A stretch of 17,818 bases of DNA from an uncultured Oscillibacter sp. Its GTDB lineage: Bacteria; Bacillota; Clostridia; Oscillospirales; Oscillospiraceae. The DNA lies in NCBI GenBank assembly GCA_910587875.1, contig CAJUOD010000056.1, positions 1-17,818 on the forward strand. The letters run 5' to 3'. Positions 1 through 6,295 of the stretch are shown in pieces. The notes beneath the pieces were generated by a model. The model was not told where the DNA came from and ran no database searches. It worked only from the letters and a program-made list of their open reading frames with translations. The translations under genes and the position numbers were made by a program. How positions within the stretch are numbered: position 1 is the stretch's first letter; the number at the start of each line of letters is the position of its first letter.

Positions 1-495
1 CTGCTTGCGGCGGTCATCGCGGCGCTGGCGGCCCTGCTGGCCTTCGGCGCGGGGGCGGAGCGGCCCGACAACTACCGGGTTTACGCCGCCCAGGAGGACG
101 GCATGGTCAGCTATTCCGCCCGGCCCAAGGACACGGGCGTGGACCTGCCCTTCCGTCCCCTGACCCCCGGCTGGGCCCCAGAGGGCTTCATTCTGGACAA
201 GGACCAGAGCACGGTCCAGGGACACGCCGTCTTTTTCTACCGCTCTCAGGAGGACCCGGACCACCGCTACTTCTATGTGGAGCAGTGGCACGGCCAGGAG
301 CAGAACGGCCTCTTCGCGGGGAACTTCACCCTGGAGGACGTGGAGGTGGACGGGGAGGAGGCCATCCTCATCTACAACCCGGACACCACCCTGTCCCGCC
401 TCCTGTGGACCCAGGGGGCAGACGTGTTCCTATTGTGCGCCAAGGGTCTGGAGCGGGAGGACCTGTTTCAGATCGCGGAAAATATGAAATGGTAA
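1..495 (+). CDS. Membrane-anchored DUF4367-domain protein, 5'-truncated by the window edge
   Basis: The reading frame is open from base 1, so the start lies upstream; an internal ATG at 103 is not the true start. The first 20 visible residues are an Ala/Leu-rich transmembrane segment. About 140 extracytoplasmic residues follow, ending in a pattern typical of DUF4367: a WTQGADVFLLCAKG strand, then a 'LEREDLFQIAENMKW' helix. In Firmicutes this domain usually sits in single-pass membrane proteins encoded after an ECF-type sigma factor, sometimes as an anti-sigma or sensor component. That partner would be upstream and cannot be seen here. The stop codon is 12 nt before the next start, so the two genes are probably co-transcribed. 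Domain assignment is from pattern memory; the exact function is unknown. Confidence 0.75.
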   Translation: MLAAVIAALAALLAFGAGAERPDNYRVYAAQEDGMVSYSARPKDTGVDLPFRPLTPGWAPEGFILDKDQSTVQGHAVFFYRSQEDPDHRYFYVEQWHGQEQNGLFAGNFTLEDVEVDGEEAILIYNPDTTLSRLLWTQGADVFLLCAKGLEREDLFQIAENMKW

Positions 496-507
496 AGGAG
501 AATCACA

Positions 508-1560
508 ATGCGCGGCAAACGGGAAATGAGAAAGAACTACACCCCCTTCGTGGCGGGCATGGTCACCATGATCCTGCTGATTGGGCTGATCTCCGCGTCC
601 TTCGCGGCCAACAGCGACTCCAAGGCCCCGCCCTCCGGCGGAGTGGAGCCCGCCCAGGTCGGCGTGGGCGTGTTCCTGAAACAGCAGATCGCCCCCGGCG
701 AGACCCTGACCACGGAGAAGGGCGGCACGGCTCCCAAGGTTTTGAGCTATGCCGACAGCAAAGGGGAGACCCATTACTACATCGAGGCCACTGCCGTGGC
801 GGAGCTGTTTGACGTGACCAACGGCGTGAACTTCCACGAGGAAGCCAATCAGCTGGAGTTCGGGGCCAAGGGCCGGGAGCTCCGTGATAAGGAGGGAAAT
901 CCCACCGGCGAACAGTATTGGAATCCGGTTTCCTCCTCCGCCCAGCGGCATGACTTCAACCTGATTGCTTCCGGCAAAACAGATGAGAACGGGAAAGTAG
1001 ACCCCAGTACCATGGTGGTTACCAGCGAGGGATTCCCTGCGACACACGACGACGGGATTTCCTTCGAGAGGCATTCCGTCGGCCGGGAACCGAATCCCGA
1101 CCCGGAGCTCCAGAAGGAGCAGTGGGCCCGCCGGAAGAGTCTCCTGAAGGAAAAGCCCGAGTACGGCCAGACCTTCGGCATGTACACCGAGGCAGACCCG
1201 GCGGAGATGAACCTGGGCAGCATTTCGGGACGGTCCATGGACGGGCAGGAGTTCAAGGACGAGTACGAGATCGAGCACACCTTCGCCTTCACAGCCCTGC
1301 TGGGCAAATACGCCGCCATCACCATTGAAAATACCGGCGCGTCGGAGGCTCAAATCGGCGTCCACCGGCTCCGAACCGTGGGACACGGCATGGACGTATT
1401 CTCCAGCATCTACCTCCCGGCGGGCGCGAAAATTACCCGGGCCTTCCGCATCGACGAGAACAAGCCCCTGGAGAACCAGCTCCAGGTTCAGGCCACGCCC
1501 CTGGGCCCCGGCGGCGTCAGCGTCAAGCTGACGGCGGAGCAGTACCGCAGCGGCGTGTGA
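508..1560 (+). CDS. Secreted stalk-like protein of unknown function
   Basis: The protein has 350 residues. The ATG at 508 is preceded by AAGGAG (495-500) at good spacing. A second ATG at 526 has no comparable site. Residues 13-33 form a hydrophobic signal segment ending S-F-A|A-N, a plausible signal peptidase I site. Residues about 50-115 (KVLSYADSKGETHYYIEATAVAELFDV) resemble the copper-amine-oxidase-N-terminal-like stalk domains common in secreted proteins of gut Clostridia, where a 'YLPVRxLAELLG' line recurs. The C-terminal part (about 215-350) looks beta-rich (EIEHTFAFTALLGKYAAITIENTG, then VFSSIYLPAGAKITRAF), as in a sandwich domain. No catalytic motif was recognised. It sits 12 nt after the DUF4367 gene, suggesting a shared transcript and an extracytoplasmic role. 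No clear terminator follows. Confidence 0.75.
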   Translation: MRGKREMRKNYTPFVAGMVTMILLIGLISASFAANSDSKAPPSGGVEPAQVGVGVFLKQQIAPGETLTTEKGGTAPKVLSYADSKGETHYYIEATAVAELFDVTNGVNFHEEANQLEFGAKGRELRDKEGNPTGEQYWNPVSSSAQRHDFNLIASGKTDENGKVDPSTMVVTSEGFPATHDDGISFERHSVGREPNPDPELQKEQWARRKSLLKEKPEYGQTFGMYTEADPAEMNLGSISGRSMDGQEFKDEYEIEHTFAFTALLGKYAAITIENTGASEAQIGVHRLRTVGHGMDVFSSIYLPAGAKITRAFRIDENKPLENQLQVQATPLGPGGVSVKLTAEQYRSGV

Positions 1561-1630
1561 CAAGGCGCTAAAATTCCGTACAGAATGTAACATTTTTCCA
1601 GCTGAACCTAAAAGTATCACCTATTTCCTC

Positions 1631-1659
1631 TTGCCTTTTCCGGTCGGTTATTGTATAAT
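1631..1659 (+). promoter_or_regulatory. Promoter of the LytTR regulator gene
   Basis: The -35 element TTGCCT (1631-1636) and perfect -10 TATAAT (1654-1659) are separated by 17 bp. They lie 33 bp upstream of the ATG at 1693. The in-frame TTG at 1651 overlaps the -10 box, so it cannot be the start codon. Confidence 0.8.
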
Positions 1660-1692
1660 ATTGTTACAATAATCACAAAGGGAGGGAATTCC

Positions 1693-2484
1693 ATGAGCGG
1701 TCAACTGGAGGATACCGTAGCCATCAGCCGGGAGATCACCCATGCCTATTTTGCCGGAAACATGGAGCCCTACCTGTCCCGCCTCTGCTCGAAAAGCGTG
1801 TGGCTGGGCACCGGGGGACGGGTGCTGATCGGCGGCGACATTATCCGCGCCCGGCTGGAGGCCGGGGTGGAGAAGCGGAAGTACAGCTATCAGATCGCCC
1901 AGGAGGAGTACACCCCCCTGGCCCTCACGCCCCGCTGCCAGGCGGTGATGGGAGAGGTGCGGGCCAGTAACCCGGACCGCTCGGAGGATTCCGTGATGGC
2001 CTCCTATACCTTTCTGTATCAGCTCATCGGCACGGAGACCAAGCTGGTGCTGCTCCACGCCAACTATGAGTTCCTCCACCCCTTCTCCCTGAACGAGGAC
2101 GGGCCCAAGCTGGAGATGTCCGCCTATCAGTTCGTCCGGGACGTGCTGATTGAGATTCCGCCCAAAAAGCGCCTGGCCGTTCCCTGCGGCAGCACCACGC
2201 TCTTCGTCCAGCCGGACATGGTTTTCTACGTCCAGAGCCGGAACCGGAAGGCGGAGCTCCACTGCGTGGACAAAATTATTCAGAGCGACCTGAGCATCAG
2301 CGAGGTGAACGCCATGCTGCCGGAGACCTTCTGCCCCATCCACCGCTGTTACACGGTGAACAGCCGCTATGTCATGTCCGTCCGCCGCTATGAGGCGGCC
2401 CTCATCACCGGAGAGGTTCTGCCCATTCCCTTCCACAACTACATGCAGGTGAAGGCGGACCTGGAACGGCGCATCACCGGATAG
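1693..2484 (+). CDS. LytTR-family transcriptional regulator with N-terminal SnoaL/NTF2-like domain
   Basis: The 263-residue protein starts at ATG 1693 behind AAAGGAGGG (1678-1686). Residues about 158-260 match a LytTR DNA-binding domain: the 'FCPIHRCYTVNSRYVMSV' line, then 'ALITGEVLPIPFHNYMQVKADL', which corresponds to the family's HRSyiVN...V and lPvs...y..vk pattern. The N-terminal 130 residues (AISREITHAYFAGNMEPYLSRL; SYTFLYQLIGTETKLVLLHANYEFL) have the alpha-helix plus curved-sheet pattern of SnoaL/NTF2-like folds instead of a phosphoreceiver domain, and no receiver Asp motif is seen. It may therefore sense a small ligand or act by protein contact, not phosphorylation (inference). It is a single-gene transcript with its own promoter and terminator. 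The target is unknown. Confidence 0.85.
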   Translation: MSGQLEDTVAISREITHAYFAGNMEPYLSRLCSKSVWLGTGGRVLIGGDIIRARLEAGVEKRKYSYQIAQEEYTPLALTPRCQAVMGEVRASNPDRSEDSVMASYTFLYQLIGTETKLVLLHANYEFLHPFSLNEDGPKLEMSAYQFVRDVLIEIPPKKRLAVPCGSTTLFVQPDMVFYVQSRNRKAELHCVDKIIQSDLSISEVNAMLPETFCPIHRCYTVNSRYVMSVRRYEAALITGEVLPIPFHNYMQVKADLERRITG

Positions 2485-2492
2485 AGAACGCG

Positions 2493-2525
2493 AACCCTCC
2501 TGGAGGCGGTGCCTTCAGGAGGGTT
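2493..2525 (+). terminator. Rho-independent-type hairpin after the LytTR gene
   Basis: A 15-bp stem with a 3-nt loop: AACCCTCCTGGAGGC (2493-2507), loop GGT, and GCCTTCAGGAGGGTT (2511-2525), with one G-T pair. The T-run after it is weak, but the position 8 nt after the stop codon fits a terminator. Confidence 0.7.
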
Positions 2526-2663
2526 TCCATGTTCCATCCGCTTCGGGACTGTAATTTTTTGTCATACACTGTTACTCTTTTGTTATGAATTCCCCTCCTT
2601 TTCGTATTAAAATAGGGCTGAACAACAAGCCGTAATTGCGCCTTGAAAAGGGGAGGGGACGAC

Positions 2664-3533
2664 ATGGAAAACGTCTGCGGAAAGAGCTGCGAGTCCTGCG
2701 CCTGGAAGGACCAATTGAACTGCGCCGGCTGCCGGACGGACATGGGAAAGCCCTTCACGGGCCCCTGCGACATCGCCGCCTGCTGCCGGGAGAAGGGGCA
2801 CGAGGGGTGCGGGACCTGCGCCTACCTCTCCGGCTGTCCCCGCCGCGCCCGGCGGGACGATATCCCCCGGCAGGAGCTCCAGCGCCGGGAGGACGAGGCG
2901 GCCAAGCAGCGCCGTCTGGCGGAGATTGCTCCGCCGATGGGGAAGTGGGTCTCAATGATGTTCTGGCTGGTGGTCCCCACGGAGCTGGCCGGCCTGCTGA
3001 CGGCGGACTTTGTGGCCCAGGCGCTCCCCGCCGCCGAGACTGTGGGGACGGCGCTGAAATTCCTCTGCGGCCTGGCCTACGCCCTGTTTTTGTGGAAGCT
3101 GACGCCGGTGCTGCGGGACTACCGCACCGCCGCCCTCTGCCAGATGGTTGTCGTACTCATGGACGTGTTCCTGCCGGTCATCCCGGAGGGGTCCGGCCTG
3201 TTTTTCCTGCTGGGCATCCCCTCCATCATCGTGAGCTTCTACAGGAGCTACGTGGAGTTCTTCGCCCACGCCCAGGCTGTGGAGCCCCTGGACGCGGATT
3301 TGGCCGTCGGCTGGCGAAAGCTGTGGAAGCTGGTCCTCCTCACCCTGGGGGCGCTGGTATTCCTGTTCTTCTCCATGTTTATGGGGCCCTTCGTCATGGT
3401 GCTGGCGGCGCTGGCCACCGTGGGCCTGATGATTTACTACGCCGTCACGCGGATGATTTACCTCTGGCGGACCGCCAAGCGTTTCCGGGAGTGGGCACCC
3501 CCGGCCCTGCCGGGCGCTTCCCCTGAATTCTAA
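2664..3533 (+). CDS. Membrane protein with cysteine-rich (DUF3795/zinc-ribbon-like) N-terminus
   Basis: The 289-residue protein starts at ATG 2664 behind GGGGAGGGG (2650-2658). A TTG at 2643 is upstream of the binding site and was rejected. Residues 5-58 hold 11 cysteines (5, 9, 12, 20, 23, 35, 40, 41, 49, 52, 58), mostly in CxxC pairs. The layout resembles the small DUF3795-type metal-binding domain. A charged helix follows (about 65-90, QELQRREDEAAKQRRLAE), then roughly five hydrophobic segments (near 96-120, 130-147, 155-170, 175-195, 220-265). No enzyme motif is visible. The soluble cysteine head probably faces the cytoplasm because no signal peptide precedes it (inference). It appears to be monocistronic. 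Upstream AT-rich DNA holds only a weak promoter candidate (TTGTTA 2580-2585, TATTAA 2605-2610, 19-bp spacing). Confidence 0.75.
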   Translation: MENVCGKSCESCAWKDQLNCAGCRTDMGKPFTGPCDIAACCREKGHEGCGTCAYLSGCPRRARRDDIPRQELQRREDEAAKQRRLAEIAPPMGKWVSMMFWLVVPTELAGLLTADFVAQALPAAETVGTALKFLCGLAYALFLWKLTPVLRDYRTAALCQMVVVLMDVFLPVIPEGSGLFFLLGIPSIIVSFYRSYVEFFAHAQAVEPLDADLAVGWRKLWKLVLLTLGALVFLFFSMFMGPFVMVLAALATVGLMIYYAVTRMIYLWRTAKRFREWAPPALPGASPEF

Positions 3534-3542
3534 GCGGCAAAA

Positions 3543-3580
3543 CGCGGCGGGCCTCCGGGCCCGCCGCGCTTGGTTGTTTT
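3543..3580. terminator. Bidirectional terminator between convergent genes
   Basis: A perfect 11-bp GC stem (CGCGGCGGGCC 3543-3553, loop TCCG, GGCCCGCCGCG 3558-3568) is followed by a T-rich tract on the plus strand. On the minus strand it is followed by TTTT. It separates the cysteine-rich membrane protein gene from the convergent kamA-like gene. Confidence 0.85.
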
Positions 3581-3596
3581 CTCCTTCTCCCGCCGC

Positions 3597-4706
3597 TCAG
3601 ATACCCCGCAGCTCCCCGTCCAGCCAGGTGTCCGCGGGGGACAGGGGGACGGTGAAGACCCGGGAGCGGTCCTCCGGGTACTTGTTCTGGTGGAACTTGA
3701 ACAGGGTTTCCCCGCCCGGCAGCTGGCACACGATTTCAATCTTGCCCCGGGGGTGGCTCATGGCGTAGCGCACCGCCTTGCCCAGGCCATTCTGATAGGA
3801 TTTGGCCTCGTCCACGATTTTGATTCCCTCGTTCAAGGGCACCTGGAAGCGGCCCTTGACCCCGGTGACTGGGCGGCACTGGAAGATATAGTAGGGCATG
3901 ACCCCCAGCCGCACCAGGCCGGAGAGGAGCTTCCCCAGGGTCTCCCCGTTGTCGTTGACCCCCTTGGTCAGCACGGTCTGGTTCCGCACCGGCACGCCCC
4001 GCTCGATCAGGGCCCGAAGAGCCCGGGCGGCCTGCTCCGTCAGCTCCCGGGGGTGGTTGAAGTGGGTCACCAGCACCAGGGTCTTTTTCTTCCCGTAGGT
4101 CTCGAAGAGATCCAGGAACTCCGGGTCCCCGTAGATGCGCTCCGGCAGGGTCACCGGCACACGGGAGCCGAAGCGGATGAGGTCCAGGTGCTCGATGGCC
4201 GTCAGCTCCCGGAGGTAACGCTCCAGAATGTGGTTGGGGTTCATGAAGGCGTCTCCGCCGGAGACCAGGATGTTGTTGACCTCCTTGTGGGCGGAGACAT
4301 AGGCCACGGCCTCGTCCACCCGCTTGTTCAGCTCCGCGTCGGTGAGGCCCACCATCCGCTTGCGGAAGCAGTGGCGGCAGTACATGGCGCACTGGTTGGT
4401 GGAGAGGAGCAGGGCCGTCTGGGTGTATTTGTGCTGCAGGCCCTCGATTTTGGTGTTGTCCGCCTCTCCGCTGGTGTCCGCCTCGCCCCCGGCGTCCAGC
4501 TCCGCCAGGGAGGGGACGCACATCCGGGCAATGGGGTCCTCCGGGTCCTTGGGGTCCACCAGGGACAGGTAATAGGGCGGGATCAGCATGGGATACCGCT
4601 CAATGACCTCCGCGTAGCGGGCGGTCTCCTTCGGCGTCCATCCCAGGACGGGCGCCAGCTGTTCCGCCGTCCGGTATCCGTTCCTCAATTCGTCCTGCCA
4701 GCTCAT
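3597..4706 (-). CDS. KamA-family radical SAM aminomutase-like protein
   Basis: The 369-residue protein starts at ATG 4704-4706 with an upstream AAGGCGG. An earlier in-frame start at 4787 was rejected because the reading would cross an intrinsic terminator. The radical SAM cluster motif is Cys106-x3-Cys110-x2-Cys113 (CAMYCRHCFRKR), followed by the SAM-contacting GGD at 150-152. The N-terminus (MSWQDELRNGYRTAEQL; IPPYY; DPKDPEDPIARMCVP) is typical of lysine 2,3-aminomutase relatives, which move an amino group using SAM and PLP. The substrate region differs. Where lysine aminomutase has QCD this protein has QCR (Arg278), and the DAPGGGGK line is replaced by SHPRGK, with Lys322 the probable PLP lysine (my alignment by eye). 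The substrate is therefore unlikely to be lysine. The protein is shorter than classical KamA (about 416 aa). It is monocistronic with a long leader. Confidence 0.85.
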   Translation of the reverse strand: MSWQDELRNGYRTAEQLAPVLGWTPKETARYAEVIERYPMLIPPYYLSLVDPKDPEDPIARMCVPSLAELDAGGEADTSGEADNTKIEGLQHKYTQTALLLSTNQCAMYCRHCFRKRMVGLTDAELNKRVDEAVAYVSAHKEVNNILVSGGDAFMNPNHILERYLRELTAIEHLDLIRFGSRVPVTLPERIYGDPEFLDLFETYGKKKTLVLVTHFNHPRELTEQAARALRALIERGVPVRNQTVLTKGVNDNGETLGKLLSGLVRLGVMPYYIFQCRPVTGVKGRFQVPLNEGIKIVDEAKSYQNGLGKAVRYAMSHPRGKIEIVCQLPGGETLFKFHQNKYPEDRSRVFTVPLSPADTWLDGELRGI

Positions 4707-4738
4707 TCGCTGCACCGCCTTTCTAATAAAGATAAAGA

Positions 4739-4782
4739 TAAAAAAGCGCAGACCCGGCCCTGACCGTCCGGCTCCTGCGCTT
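4739..4782 (-). terminator. Intrinsic terminator/attenuator in the kamA-like gene leader
   Basis: Read on the minus strand, AAGCGCAG (4782-4775) pairs with CTGCGCTT (4751-4744). An inner GCCGG/CCGGG pairing reinforces the stem, and the run of T on the minus strand immediately follows. It lies between the gene's promoter and its ATG (37 nt upstream), so it can act as a conditional terminator. Confidence 0.8.
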
Positions 4783-4929
4783 ACCATAAACGTTGTTCAG
4801 ATCTTTTCAAATCAGATAAATCAAATCAGATAAGATGCTTAAACGGTGTTCATATAATGCCGAAAGGTCCTCCCAAATTACGCGGCCCGCCGCCGGGGCG
4901 TCGGAAAACAATGCGCCGCTGATGTTGTT
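4783..4929 (-). promoter_or_regulatory. Candidate cis-regulatory leader RNA of the kamA-like gene
   Basis: About 150 nt of transcribed leader lie between the expected transcription start (near 4929) and the attenuator. It contains a GC-rich hairpin region (near 4880-4905) and two tandem 14-nt repeats. It matches neither the lysine riboswitch opening nor the T-box GGTGG-type bulge that I know. The class is unrecognised. It could be a riboswitch, a protein-binding leader or a short RNA ending at the terminator. Confidence 0.45.
4807..4834. repeat. Two tandem 14-bp repeats in the kamA-like leader
   Basis: TCAAATCAGATAAA (4807-4820) is followed directly by TCAAATCAGATAAG (4821-4834), identical except for the last base. 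They lie within the transcribed leader, about 25 bp upstream of the attenuator stem. They could be a regulator site or part of an alternative RNA fold. Confidence 0.8.
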
Positions 4930-4935
4930 TTATTC

Positions 4936-4964
4936 ATTATAACCGAAAATTCCAAAAATTGCAA
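4936..4964 (-). promoter_or_regulatory. Promoter of the kamA-like gene
   Basis: On the minus strand, TTGCAA (4964-4959) and a perfect TATAAT (4941-4936) are 17 bp apart. The start codon is 230 bp downstream, giving a long leader with a terminator inside it. Confidence 0.8.
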
Positions 4965-5033
4965 GTCCAATTTTGTACTCTCCGCCGTCAAGGGTTCGAC
5001 AAGAAATCCCCGGGAAGGGGACGGGCCGCCGCC

Positions 5034-5063
5034 TTGACAAAAACGGGAGCGCTTTGCTATACT
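5034..5063 (+). promoter_or_regulatory. Promoter of the NAGPA-domain gene
   Basis: A consensus TTGACA (5034-5039) and TATACT (5058-5063) with 18-bp spacing lie 47 bp upstream of the ATG at 5111. The promoter is divergent from the kamA-like promoter about 70 bp away. Confidence 0.85.
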
Positions 5064-5110
5064 GAAACGACCCAAAAAAACCAGTCAACCCTCGGGTGGA
5101 GGCCCTGTTC

Positions 5111-6295
5111 ATGAACGAGGAAAACCGTTCCCGCTCCGGGCGCGGAGGGCGGATCGCCGCCGCTGCCGCCGTCGTTGCCGCCCTGCTGGCGGCGTTATAT
5201 CTGCTGTTCGCTTTTTCCGGCGTCCCCTTCATCGCCAAGTGGCGGACGCTGTACATCGAGACCGCCATGGGCACCATGACCCACCAGTGGCTGGCCACGG
5301 CCTTCCTGCCGGACTCCGTCATTGAGGAGGCTATGAAGGACGTGGAGGCCCGGTTCCAGGACAACCTCATCGAGGCCAGCGACATCGCCCAGGCGGCGGA
5401 GGTCCCGCCGCCCCCCGCGGAGCCCGCCCAGACCCCGGAGGAGCGGGCCGTGGCGGAGTTTGCCGCCCTCTTTCCGGAGGTGGACCTGGACACCCTGCCG
5501 GAGTCCATCACCTGGGAGGACCTGCCCGCCCTGGAGAAGGAGAAGCTGGAGGGGGTCTATACCACCGCCGGGGACAAGGTCTGGGCCATCGACGTGCCCA
5601 ACAAAATTCTCATTCTCACCGTCTCCGGGGAGGGTTACCAGGGCAAGCTGGCCATCGCCAAGGACAGCTCCCAGGTCATCCTGGCGAAGAACACCCTCTC
5701 CGGCCGGGGCCAGACGGTGACGGAGCTCTGCGAGGCTTACGGCGGTGTGCTGGGGGTCAACGCCAGCGGCTTTTACGACCCGGAGGGCAAGGGCCGGGGC
5801 AACACGCCCATGGGCTTCGTCCTCTCCGGCGGCGAGTACTCGGGCCAGGCCCTGAAGGGCCGCTACCAGACCGCCGGGTTTGACTACGACGACAACTTCC
5901 GGGCGGGCCGGGGCCTGGACCTGGACGAGATGCGGGACGCCGTGCAGTTCTACCCCATCATCGTGCTGAACGGGGAGAAGAACATCGACGGCTCCTTCGG
6001 CATGGGCATCCAGCCCCGGACGGTCATCGGCCAAACGGCGGACAAGGCGACGCTGCTGCTGGTCATCGACGGCCGCCGGGTGGGCCACAGCCTGGGGACC
6101 ACCGTGTCGGAGTGCGCGGACATCCTGCTGCGCTACGGCTGCTGGACCGCCATGAACATGGACGGGGGCTCCAGCTCCTCCATGACCTACAACGGGCGGA
6201 GCATCACAAAAAACAGCAGCGCCATGCCTCAGGGCCGCTACCTGCCCGACGCCTGGGTGGTGAAGGGCATCCCCTTCATAGATGTTTTAAAGTGA
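5111..6295 (+). CDS. Phosphodiester glycosidase family (NAGPA/DUF2233) membrane-anchored protein
   Basis: The 394-residue protein starts at ATG 5111 with GGAGG (5098-5102) eight bases upstream. The in-frame GTG at 5096 overlaps that binding site. A basic N-terminus precedes one transmembrane helix (about 14-36). A Pro/Glu-rich linker (about 85-150) leads to an extracytoplasmic NAGPA domain (about 165-390). Its family landmarks are GVNASGF (215-221), QPRTVIG (311-317), and the strongly conserved MDGGSSSSM (340-348). This family includes the enzyme that uncovers mannose-6-phosphate by removing GlcNAc-phosphodiester. Bacterial members act on phosphodiester-linked sugars of the cell surface, and the substrate here is unknown. 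The 3' end overlaps the convergent radical SAM gene by 20 bp, with no terminator between them. Confidence 0.9.
   Translation: MNEENRSRSGRGGRIAAAAAVVAALLAALYLLFAFSGVPFIAKWRTLYIETAMGTMTHQWLATAFLPDSVIEEAMKDVEARFQDNLIEASDIAQAAEVPPPPAEPAQTPEERAVAEFAALFPEVDLDTLPESITWEDLPALEKEKLEGVYTTAGDKVWAIDVPNKILILTVSGEGYQGKLAIAKDSSQVILAKNTLSGRGQTVTELCEAYGGVLGVNASGFYDPEGKGRGNTPMGFVLSGGEYSGQALKGRYQTAGFDYDDNFRAGRGLDLDEMRDAVQFYPIIVLNGEKNIDGSFGMGIQPRTVIGQTADKATLLLVIDGRRVGHSLGTTVSECADILLRYGCWTAMNMDGGSSSSMTYNGRSITKNSSAMPQGRYLPDAWVVKGIPFIDVLK

Noticed and set aside
1561..1630. Terminator after the stalk-like protein gene
   Set aside because: No stem with a following T-run could be drawn, only AT-rich sequence.
1651..1692. 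TTG start at 1651 for the LytTR regulator
   Set aside because: The codon lies against the -10 box. The AGGAGG-linked ATG is at 1693.
4707..4787. N-terminal extension of the kamA-like protein to 4787
   Set aside because: The extension translates an intrinsic terminator and its U-run (giving FFIFIFI). The ATG at 4706 has a better binding site and a family-like start.
4840..4860. Tiny leader ORF (Met-Asn-Thr-Val) in the kamA-like leader
   Set aside because: The nearest GGGAGG is about 15 nt from the ATG, which is too far, and the peptide has no regulatory codons of note.
4783..4929. Lysine riboswitch or T-box in the kamA-like leader
   Set aside because: I could not find the L-box opening or the T-box consensus. 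I leave the class open.
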